A DNA stretch of 14,078 nucleotides from JBGSYJ01 sp041750915 (GTDB lineage: Bacteria; Acidobacteriota; Thermoanaerobaculia; Gp7-AA8): NCBI GenBank assembly GCA_041750915.1, contig JBGSYJ010000186.1, positions 1-14,078 of the forward strand, in the 5' to 3' direction. Below the pieces are notes generated by a model, which ran no database searches, was not told the origin of the DNA, and saw only the letters and a list, made by a program, of their open reading frames with translations. Positions 6,348 through 13,709 of this stretch are shown here, one piece after another. How positions within the stretch are numbered: the first letter of the stretch is position 1; each line of letters starts with the position of its first letter. A program made the position numbers and the translations under genes.

Positions 6348-7730
6348 TTACCGCAGCCGGGCGAGCGTCGCCACGAAGCGATCGCGGTTGAACTCGTCGG
6401 GAAAGCTTTTCGTGTTCAGCTGCGCATAAAGAGAGTCGATGTTTCGCACGACGTCGCTTCTAACCAGCCGGGGGTTTGCCTGAACCAGCTGGCTGCTGAG
6501 GCTGACCAGCGCGTAAGTAACCTGTTCAGCGGAACGACGGTCTGTGAGCTCCCCTGCCGCCGGAGTGGCGGCGCGGCGGATCATGCTTCGAACTCTCTGC
6601 TCGTTCCAGGTGAGATCATCGATCCTGGGAACCAACCGGCCCACTCGTGAGCCGATCGATCTGGCATTGCTCGCGATCGCCGCTTCGTCGGTCATCCTTG
6701 CCGTTGTGCGGGCCAGCGCCGCCACTTCACGATCGAGCGTTGCGACCTCGCCCGGAGCAACTTCTCCAAGAATAGCGCGGAGAACGATCCACTGCGAAGA
6801 GCTCCAGTGAGGCAGCCCCGGAGGTCCATCGTATCCTCGCTCCTGGCGCCATGCACCTTCACGAAGAGTGTGGTGACATGTGTCGCAGCTCAACACCGAA
6901 AACTCGGGCCAGGTGTTCGATCCGGCAACTCTTGCCAGCTGATTCATCGAATCACCAAAGGCCACAGCCTGGCCCACCGCCCAAGCGCGTACCCCGTGCG
7001 TGTTCCGCTCGGTATCGGCGTAGGGTCTCTCGCCGTGCGGTTTCCAGTGCGCCGGCATCAGGGGGCTTTCCGTGTAATTGTCCAGCTCGAAGCGGAGCAA
7101 CGGATGACCGGCTGCAATCAGGAAATGATCGACGCTTTTGCTTGCATTGCCGAGATGACAACTCATGCAGAGCTGCGCTCGGACAGGCAGGCTGCGGAGA
7201 TCGGTCATCCCCGCCTCTACCGATTGTCCGTGCGTCCAGTCGCGCTGCACATGCTGCGCGATCCATCCGCTGGCAGGTCCATGACACGCTTCGCACGAGA
7301 CGCCATCCGTGAGCTCCACCGTGTTCGACTGAAGGCTCGCCGGCACATTAGTCGAATGACAGTCGAGGCAGAGCTTCGTGCGCTCCGCGGGAGTCCGGAT
7401 GCCCATGTTGCGGATGATGCGGCGCGAAGTCGCATTCAGGAGCACGTCGTAGGCTCTGACGTGCGAGGGACTCGGCGCATGAAGCCACGAGTCGTACTCG
7501 TTCTGGAGGATTCCCGTATTCTCGAGCGGAGACGGGCTTCCGTGACAGCTGCTTGCCGCGCATGTCGCCGGACCCATGTACTGTCCGGGTGGCAGATCAC
7601 CAAATCGCTGGGGTGAGCTTCCCGCGAGCGGAGGCGCCGGAACAGACCGCGGTGCGGTCGTAGTCTGGCTCTGCGCCGAAGCCCATACGACGGTTCCCAG
7701 CATCAGGCTGGTGTACACAATCTTCTTCAT
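6348..7730 (-). CDS. Periplasmic five-heme c-type cytochrome, c554-like family
   Basis: A 460-aa exported multiheme cytochrome c, probably a periplasmic electron carrier. The signal peptide is residues 1-20 (VYTSLMLGTVVWASAQ). Heme attachment sites are one spaced CX4CH (CAASSCH, 57-63) and four CXXCH: CLDCH 121-125, CEACH 146-150, CMSCH 188-192 and CDTCH 282-286. The surrounding sequence (YMGPATC..., TDGVSCEACHGPA, LCMSCHLGN...VDHFLIAAGHPLLRFEL) is that of cytochromes related to c554. The C-terminal 150 residues have no heme motif and look helical. The ATG at 7730 is chosen because it begins the signal peptide, has GGGAGG (7742-7737) six nt upstream, and overlaps the stop of the preceding ten-heme gene by four bases (ATGA). 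The open frame continues upstream of this ATG, but that part only shadows the preceding gene. Translational coupling to the larger cytochrome implies a shared pathway. Confidence 0.88.
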   Translation of the reverse strand: MKKIVYTSLMLGTVVWASAQSQTTTAPRSVPAPPLAGSSPQRFGDLPPGQYMGPATCAASSCHGSPSPLENTGILQNEYDSWLHAPSPSHVRAYDVLLNATSRRIIRNMGIRTPAERTKLCLDCHSTNVPASLQSNTVELTDGVSCEACHGPASGWIAQHVQRDWTHGQSVEAGMTDLRSLPVRAQLCMSCHLGNASKSVDHFLIAAGHPLLRFELDNYTESPLMPAHWKPHGERPYADTERNTHGVRAWAVGQAVAFGDSMNQLARVAGSNTWPEFSVLSCDTCHHTLREGAWRQERGYDGPPGLPHWSSSQWIVLRAILGEVAPGEVATLDREVAALARTTARMTDEAAIASNARSIGSRVGRLVPRIDDLTWNEQRVRSMIRRAATPAAGELTDRRSAEQVTYALVSLSSQLVQANPRLVRSDVVRNIDSLYAQLNTKSFPDEFNRDRFVATLARLR

Positions 7731-10700
7731 CGGGAGCCTCCCTGGCGGCGCGGAGTCTGCGGTGTGGCAGTGTCTGACGTCTCCCGCGGAAGGGCCGGCG
7801 TTTCCGGTTCGTCCGAAACGGTGAATAGTCGGCCTGCCCGCAGGTAGAGTCTCTGCATCTCTTCGAGGTTCATCGGGCGCGATCCGAGGCGGTTGAAGAT
7901 TGCAACCTGATTCCCGCTCTCGTCGGCCGCGCGGTCCCGGTCGAGCCCTTTCGACAGGGCAAGCGCAGGACCATGGGTGTGCTTCCTCGCGATGAGCTGC
8001 GGATAAGGTCTCGGACTGAATCCCTGATATCCAGGGACCGTCGACGGCGATGTCAGCTGAAGCACGAAGACACCATTCTTTCCGTCGGCTACGTAGGCAA
8101 ACAGCGACGCATTTGTCGATGCCACCTTGATGTCGTACGTGTCCTTGAGAACGCCGCCGGTCCACTTCTGATCGACGACCGGTTTGTCAGGCCGCTCGAC
8201 ATCCACGATCACCATACCCTCGGCGCCGGCGGCGACGTAGGCATACGTCCTGGCGACGTAGACGTTCCGTGCATCGGCGAGCGGAACTCTCGCAGCCATC
8301 CGCGGCGCTGCCGGATTCGTAATGTCGACCACGGCGAGGCCTTCGGAATCAGTCACGAAGGCATAGCGGAACTGAATCTGCACCGAAGTGCCTTTCTGAA
8401 TCTCCGGCATCTGCGCGATCACACGCGGCGACAGAGGTGTCGAGATATCGAGGATGACCATTCCCCTGTCGGCGAGGATATAGGCATAGTTCCCGGCGAC
8501 CGTCAGATTCACAGCTCCAGTGAGAATGCCGTCCGGGTTGTACGTCAGATCCCGCTTGAAGAAGTTGTTCTCCGGATTGGCATCCGTCAGCGTATTCACG
8601 TTCGTCAGAATCAGGCCCTCGTACTTGTCGCTGATGAAGGCATAGCTGTAGATCGGATGGATCGGCTGCTCCTGGTTCACGGGAAGCGGCTTCCGGTGAG
8701 GCGCCATCGGCTGGTTCGTCGGAAGTGCAACCGCGGTGGCGTATTTGCTTCGGATCCACGTTCGCTGACCGACGGGCGATACGGGGGCGGAAACGATCCG
8801 CTCGGAAAGCCCCTTGTTGTCGATGCTCGCCACGTCGTAGACGATCATCCCGTCGCTACCCTGAGCCGTGAAGAGATACTCACCACGCAACTGGATGTGC
8901 CGAACGCCGTGCCCGTGGTGATGCTGCGCCATTTCGAGCTCCAGACCCTTTTTCTGATGCTCTTCCCAGTCGGCGGGATAGACGATCTTGTGGAGGCTGC
9001 TGCCGTAAACGGCCTGAGGCTCCTCCCACTCGGTCACGGCAACACCCTCGAAGCCTTTGTCGTCCTGAGCAACCCACAGGAAGCGGCCTACGAAATTGAC
9101 GAAGTTCGTACCCTGAAGAAGCAGCTGTGCCATCCAGGCGTTGTTGTCGTTGTTCTTCGAGATGTGACAGTCCGAGCAGCCCTTCGTCTCGATCGTGCGC
9201 ACCGTGTGCGGCACGTGAGGGTTGAATGCCTGGCCGCTGAATCCCGGCGCGGAGATCGTCGGCTGCTGGATGTAGAAGCGTTCGCGGTTCGGATTCGTGG
9301 AACTGAGCACGAGCGCGCTCGATGAACGCACGGGAGCGATCTTGTTTCCTTTCACGTTCGCCGCGACACCGAGCATGTAGGCGTCAGCCCGAACGACCTG
9401 CGGGTTATACGACGCGTAGTTCCTCGTCGTCTCCCCCTCGTAACGCAGCATCTCTGACTTCTCGTTTGCCGTTTGAGGCAGGTGGCATCCGAAACAGTTC
9501 GTCACCCATGCTGAGTGGCAGGAGTAGCAGGTCATCTTCTCGTCGGTGTGCGCATAGCCGCCACCGTTGGACCCTGCGTCCCCACCCCACGTCGTGCCAT
9601 CTTTTCGGACGGTCTTCGCGTACGCGGACTTCTGGTTGTAGCGGGCATGCCCGGGCGTGACCGTATCGCGAACCTGGACAGACTCCCACTCGAGATCGGG
9701 ATTCATCATCGAGCGCTGGTAGAGCCTTCCTTCGCGCCAGACGAACCGCCGCTGTCCGAACGGAGTGGTTCCGAGCGCCAGATCCGTCCCTCCCGGCGGA
9801 GCAGCCGGTCCGGAAGTCCTCAGATTCGTGTACTCGTCGGTCGTGCCGTGGCAATCCTTGCACTCGATCTCGATCGATGCCGCGTACTCGCTGTGCAGCA
9901 GACCGTTGCCGTGCTCGTCGATGTCGAAGTGGCAGTCGACGCAGTGCATTCCGCGCTCGAGGTGAATGTCCTTGAGGTGGACGGCCTTCCTGAACTTGTC
10001 AGGGTCATCGAACGACACCACCTTGTTCTCGGCGTCGAGAAGGTTGCCCTTCCTGTCGCGCTTGAACACGGCGCTGAAAACCCATCCATGCCCATGATAG
10101 TCAGCAAACTGAGTGTGCTTGAGAAGCGGATTGAGGCTCGAGACGTTTTCCAGAAACTCGATCGCGCGCCACAGGCCGCGGACGGCTGCGCCTTCAGGAT
10201 TGCGGTCGAGTCCTTCCCGGCGCTCTTCGCGTTCCGGCGTGTCCGACTTGAGCATCGTGTACGCCGTCGGATACCTCTGTTCCTTCGGAAACATGTGCTC
10301 CGCATCGGTTTCGTAGTCCCACATCGTGTAACCGAGGTAGGTGTTGACGAACGAGTTCGGCTGATGCATGTGGCACGACATGCACTGACTCGTCGGAACC
10401 GCCCTTGTGAGCCGGTGCGCGATCGGATGACCCTTCTCGCCCTTCGGAATGGTCGGGTCAGTTGTCGCGCTCATGCCGCGGTGTCCGAACTTCGCATAAG
10501 GTCCGGAATGCAGCGGATCACGGTCGTTCGCGTAAACGACATGGCAGGCCGTGCAGCCGCTCGACCTGAAATCTCCCGGATGCTCGTTCGTCCCGAGAAA
10601 TGAAAGGTGCGGATCGTTCAGACGGCTCTTGTGGAGATTGATGATTGCAGGGCTGATCCGGAGGCCGGTGCCGCGTCCGCGGTTGCTCACGCGCATGTCG

Positions 10701-11518
10701 GGTCGGCCGGCATCTTCGAGGACGTTCGGATTCCCGACTTCAGGAGGAAGGTTGCTGTTCAGCAGACCTCCCCGCTCGAACACACGAAAGTATTCACCGG
10801 GCTGGAGGGTCTCCCAGCGAGGCAACGGAAGAAGAAACGGCAATGCACCCTTCTGGATCTGCTCTTCGGTCAGCGGCTCGTGAGGCTTGATGGCGCCAGG
10901 CTGTCCATCGCGCATGTAGTTCTCGCCGAGGATGCCGTACTTGAGTCCCAGGATGCCGTTGGCGTAAGCCGCTGCAGCCCAGAAGACTGCGGCGGTCGAC
11001 ATCGTGCTCTTCGGGACACGGTTGGTTTCGCTGGGATGGCACCCTCCGCAGGTCTCCCACGCAACACGCAGGTCGCCCGGATTGATGAACCGCACGAATT
11101 CGGGAGACTCCTTGTTGAGAAGCGTGTAGGTCCGCTCCGGATTCCTCGCGTTTCGCTTCCCGTCCACACTCCAGCGTTCCGGGAACAGCGGCTGGATATG
11201 CGCGCGCTCTTTCACTTCCTCATACTCTGTACTATCCGGGCTCGTGCCCTGAGCGATCGCGGCGGAAGCATCGCCGCCGTGGCAGTCGATGCAGCCGAGT
11301 TTCACGGCCGGGGATGCGTGCATCGGCTCGATGCCCTGATGGCAGCTCAGGCAGCCCGTGCTCTTGGCATCGGCATCAGCCTGCGTCTGTCGTAACCACT
11401 CACGACCGGGCGATATCTGCCCGCTCAGTGATACGACAGTTACCAGAAGAGAAACGAATACCGCGCCTGCAAGCGTGCGGCGGAATGGACGGTGTCGGAT
11501 GAGTCGATCGATGCTCAT
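7727..11518 (-). CDS. Ten-heme cytochrome c fused to LVIVD-repeat beta-propeller
   Basis: A 1263-aa exported protein (near 140 kDa). An N-terminal signal or membrane anchor lies at residues 13-34, with no lipobox cysteine. Ten CXXCH sites follow: 56 CLSCH, 76 CIDCH, 157 CGGCH, 322 CTACH, 379 CMSCH, 526 CVDCH, 553 CKDCH, 664 CYSCH, 675 CFGCH and 781 CSDCH (first cysteine given). A His-rich stretch, HHHGHGVRH (866-874), leads into a beta-propeller-like region (about 870-1160) of LVIVD-type repeats: AYILADRGMVILDISTP (1012-1028), AFVTDSEGLAVVDITNP (1053-1069), AYVAAGAEGMVIVDVERP (1093-1110) and AYVADGKNGVFVLQL (1141-1155). The tail is proline-rich. The long gaps between heme groups do not match the compact MtrC/OmcA or octaheme reductase patterns I know. 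The start is four nt after the porin-like gene's stop, and the stop overlaps the next cytochrome. Likely an electron-transfer protein at the outer membrane or cell surface; a redox enzyme is the alternative. Confidence 0.88.
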   Translation of the reverse strand: MSIDRLIRHRPFRRTLAGAVFVSLLVTVVSLSGQISPGREWLRQTQADADAKSTGCLSCHQGIEPMHASPAVKLGCIDCHGGDASAAIAQGTSPDSTEYEEVKERAHIQPLFPERWSVDGKRNARNPERTYTLLNKESPEFVRFINPGDLRVAWETCGGCHPSETNRVPKSTMSTAAVFWAAAAYANGILGLKYGILGENYMRDGQPGAIKPHEPLTEEQIQKGALPFLLPLPRWETLQPGEYFRVFERGGLLNSNLPPEVGNPNVLEDAGRPDMRVSNRGRGTGLRISPAIINLHKSRLNDPHLSFLGTNEHPGDFRSSGCTACHVVYANDRDPLHSGPYAKFGHRGMSATTDPTIPKGEKGHPIAHRLTRAVPTSQCMSCHMHQPNSFVNTYLGYTMWDYETDAEHMFPKEQRYPTAYTMLKSDTPEREERREGLDRNPEGAAVRGLWRAIEFLENVSSLNPLLKHTQFADYHGHGWVFSAVFKRDRKGNLLDAENKVVSFDDPDKFRKAVHLKDIHLERGMHCVDCHFDIDEHGNGLLHSEYAASIEIECKDCHGTTDEYTNLRTSGPAAPPGGTDLALGTTPFGQRRFVWREGRLYQRSMMNPDLEWESVQVRDTVTPGHARYNQKSAYAKTVRKDGTTWGGDAGSNGGGYAHTDEKMTCYSCHSAWVTNCFGCHLPQTANEKSEMLRYEGETTRNYASYNPQVVRADAYMLGVAANVKGNKIAPVRSSSALVLSSTNPNRERFYIQQPTISAPGFSGQAFNPHVPHTVRTIETKGCSDCHISKNNDNNAWMAQLLLQGTNFVNFVGRFLWVAQDDKGFEGVAVTEWEEPQAVYGSSLHKIVYPADWEEHQKKGLELEMAQHHHGHGVRHIQLRGEYLFTAQGSDGMIVYDVASIDNKGLSERIVSAPVSPVGQRTWIRSKYATAVALPTNQPMAPHRKPLPVNQEQPIHPIYSYAFISDKYEGLILTNVNTLTDANPENNFFKRDLTYNPDGILTGAVNLTVAGNYAYILADRGMVILDISTPLSPRVIAQMPEIQKGTSVQIQFRYAFVTDSEGLAVVDITNPAAPRMAARVPLADARNVYVARTYAYVAAGAEGMVIVDVERPDKPVVDQKWTGGVLKDTYDIKVASTNASLFAYVADGKNGVFVLQLTSPSTVPGYQGFSPRPYPQLIARKHTHGPALALSKGLDRDRAADESGNQVAIFNRLGSRPMNLEEMQRLYLRAGRLFTVSDEPETPALPRETSDTATPQTPRRQGGSR

Positions 11519-11522
11519 GGGC

Positions 11523-13586
11523 TCAGAATGAAAGAATCACGTTCGTAAAAATCTGGTAGAGGGGTTCGTCATCTTCGTAGATGTCCTTGAAGCCGGCCGC
11601 CGGAACGAAACCGGCGACTCCCGCAAGAATGACCACCTGGTTGTTGAGATAAGGACGATACCGGACTCCGACGCTGAGGTCCAATCCCACCTCGTTCGAG
11701 ATGTCGTCCTGAAAGAGAACGCCTTCGAGAACTTCGGTCTTATCGAACCTGATGTAATTCGCGGTCGCGATGATTTTGGTCTTGAGCGTCAGCTCAACGT
11801 CGACACCAGTGCTGATAATCTGCACGCCAGGATTGACGAAATTCGGCTGCCCCTCGTCCTTGCTGCTGTTCAAATCGGGGATCAGGCTTCCTCTCTGCAC
11901 GAGTCCGACGCCGGTGCCGGCGAGCCGGATTCCCAGTCGGTTCCAGAAACTGAAACCGCCTCCGAGGAAATTAGGGTTCGAGAAGATTGCATCGAAGCCA
12001 TTCGCCTTCCGGTCGAACACGTCGTCATCGCCGCTGGAGTAGAAAACCGCAACGCGGGGACGCCACCAATCCTTGTCGATGGAAGCTTCCAGCGCGGCCA
12101 TGAAAGCGCTGATGTCAACCGACTCCCGGCCACGCTGAACTCCGTCCGGGCCGACAGGGCCGCCGATCGGGTCGGCCCCAGCGATCGGGTTGTGGCTGTC
12201 GCGTCCGAAAACGTAATAGACCGAGTGGTCGAGGTTCGCTCGTTTCACTTTTCCGAATCCGGACCAGCCAACGTAATGAGCCCGGATCGAATGGGGCACG
12301 AAGTCGCCGATCGGATCCGGTCGTACGAGGAAATCGTTCTGGTCGTAGTAGAGCGACGCCTGATCACGCAGGAAGTGGTAGCTGAACGAGGCGGTATAGC
12401 CGAATGCGAAGAAGTCCTGTATGTAGATGTTCGCGATGCCGACCTGCTGGTCACGCCGCTCGTACCCGATATTCAGACCGCTGTTCGTATCCTTCTCGAG
12501 TCTGTCGAATGCGGCGACGTTGTACTGCATACGATTGTTCGAGTAATTTCCGAACAGCCGGATGCCGAGGTTGTTGTCGTTGAAAATGAACCCGCGAAAA
12601 TCGCTCGAGAACTGCTGGACCCCGGCCCTTACCGAGACGAAGTCGAAATTCGGACTCAGATCAGCGAGCTTCCGTTCGTAGAAGAGCTCCTGGAGCCCGA
12701 TCTGCCCGTCGGAGCGATCGGTTCCCCGGCGGACGTCGGGGTTCACGGCGCTACGCTCACGAACTTCGACATGATTGAAGTTGAGCGCAATCGTGGCTCG
12801 GGCACGCCAGATCGCCGGCTTGAACACGGTCTGACCCTGGAAAAGATCCGCACTCAGGATGATGTTCTGGTTGAACAAACCCTGATCGCCCTCGCCAAAG
12901 AACTCGGTCGCGCCGGCACGCTCGGCACTCGGCCCGGACGGCGTCGGAACGGACCGGCCTTCCACCAGCGTATCGGAAATGCCGTTGAGGCTCAGGAAAA
13001 TATCCTGACCGATGATCGGGAAATCTCCCTTCAGCACGTTCTGGTTGTACGGGTCCCACCAGCCGCGAGACTTCTCGTCCAGTTCGTAGGCCGGAGGCAC
13101 GATCCTCCAGCGATCCGTCGTCGCCTGGAAGTCGTCAATATTCGGCACGATCGGCGGCAGCGTCTCGGCGGCCGGCGGAGGAAGAAGCGGACGTCTCGGC
13201 AGCTCACCCTGAAGATCGACGCGAACATCGCGGACACGGGTAGCGGTCCGGCCGTCCTCGGTCGTGACCGTGACGATCATCTCGTACGAACCTGTCATGA
13301 GCGGATGAGGCCACCGAAGCTGCCATTGCATCATCGGGTCGACGAGCGTCTCGCTCTGGCGCCCGTCGATCTCGATGATCAAGTTCGAGCCCGGAGGAGC
13401 CGTCGTCGATCCACGGAAAACCGGATCCGAAGCAATGATCACAATCGGATCCCCGCTCTCGATCTCGACGATCAGCGCCTGGCCGTACATCGATCCCGCC
13501 AGAAGCAGAGATCCCGCCAGGCTCATTACAAGCCGGAGCGCGTGCCCGACCGGCCACACCTCGATGCGATATGTCGAATGGCCCAC
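11523..13586 (-). CDS. Large outer-membrane beta-barrel (porin-like) protein of the cytochrome operon
   Basis: Unrecognised at family level, but clearly an outer-membrane-type protein. From the GTG at 13586 it is 687 aa. The signal peptide is about residues 1-36 (LRLVMSLAGSLLLAGSMYGQ). A small Ig-like domain spans about 37-126 (SGDPIVIIASDPVF, TGSYEMIVTVTTEDGRTATRVRDV), then a proline-rich linker (129-150). The rest is rich in alternating amphipathic strands and aromatic pairs (SADLFQGQTVF, FDFVSVRAGVQQF, GYTASFSYHFLRDQASLYY, SVGVRYRPYL). It ends in NVILSF, the terminal phenylalanine expected of BAM substrates. Size and strand count fit a barrel of some 20 or more strands. The GTG is preferred because GAGGAG (13596-13591) precedes it by four nt and it begins just before the signal peptide; the frame is open up to a TTG at 13706, whose extra 40 residues do not look like a signal. 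The stop is four nt before the ten-heme cytochrome, suggesting a porin partner for it. Confidence 0.8.
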   Translation of the reverse strand: MGHSTYRIEVWPVGHALRLVMSLAGSLLLAGSMYGQALIVEIESGDPIVIIASDPVFRGSTTAPPGSNLIIEIDGRQSETLVDPMMQWQLRWPHPLMTGSYEMIVTVTTEDGRTATRVRDVRVDLQGELPRRPLLPPPAAETLPPIVPNIDDFQATTDRWRIVPPAYELDEKSRGWWDPYNQNVLKGDFPIIGQDIFLSLNGISDTLVEGRSVPTPSGPSAERAGATEFFGEGDQGLFNQNIILSADLFQGQTVFKPAIWRARATIALNFNHVEVRERSAVNPDVRRGTDRSDGQIGLQELFYERKLADLSPNFDFVSVRAGVQQFSSDFRGFIFNDNNLGIRLFGNYSNNRMQYNVAAFDRLEKDTNSGLNIGYERRDQQVGIANIYIQDFFAFGYTASFSYHFLRDQASLYYDQNDFLVRPDPIGDFVPHSIRAHYVGWSGFGKVKRANLDHSVYYVFGRDSHNPIAGADPIGGPVGPDGVQRGRESVDISAFMAALEASIDKDWWRPRVAVFYSSGDDDVFDRKANGFDAIFSNPNFLGGGFSFWNRLGIRLAGTGVGLVQRGSLIPDLNSSKDEGQPNFVNPGVQIISTGVDVELTLKTKIIATANYIRFDKTEVLEGVLFQDDISNEVGLDLSVGVRYRPYLNNQVVILAGVAGFVPAAGFKDIYEDDEPLYQIFTNVILSF

Positions 13587-13709
13587 AGATCTCCTCGACT
13601 GGCCCTGCGTTTCGGCAAGGCGACGGGTCGTGTAACAGATCCCTGAAAAAGCGCTCAGATTGAATTCGGTATTGTCAGGATAAAACGAAATCGGTTTGAA
13701 AGCCAACTC
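13587..13709. other. Leader region between the FHA gene and the porin-like gene
   Basis: This 123-nt gap is locally AT-richer than its flanks. It may contain the promoter of the porin-cytochrome operon, but I found no convincing -35/-10 pair: CTGACA occurs near 13676-13671 on the minus strand without a good partner 16-18 nt downstream. The porin-like frame is open through the whole gap, so a longer protein starting at the TTG at 13706 cannot be excluded. In that case the FHA gene would be only three nt upstream and probably co-transcribed. Confidence 0.35.

Noticed and set aside
7731..8165. N-terminal extension of the five-heme cytochrome frame up to 8165
   Set aside because: It lies entirely inside the ten-heme cytochrome gene in another frame, has no domain features, and precedes a perfect signal peptide with its own ribosome binding site at 7730.
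7973..9325. 450-aa plus-strand open frame opposite the ten-heme cytochrome
   Set aside because: It is antisense to the LVIVD propeller region, and no motifs are present in the translation.
7727..11518. Identification of the large cytochrome as MtrC/OmcA, hydroxylamine oxidoreductase or octaheme tetrathionate reductase
   Set aside because: Heme spacing, length and the LVIVD C-terminus do not match these families, no lipobox is present, and no catalytic signature is visible.
12192..13646. 484-aa plus-strand open frame opposite the porin-like gene
   Set aside because: No domains, and its composition mirrors the antisense of the barrel gene. The minus-strand product has a signal peptide and BAM-type C-terminus.
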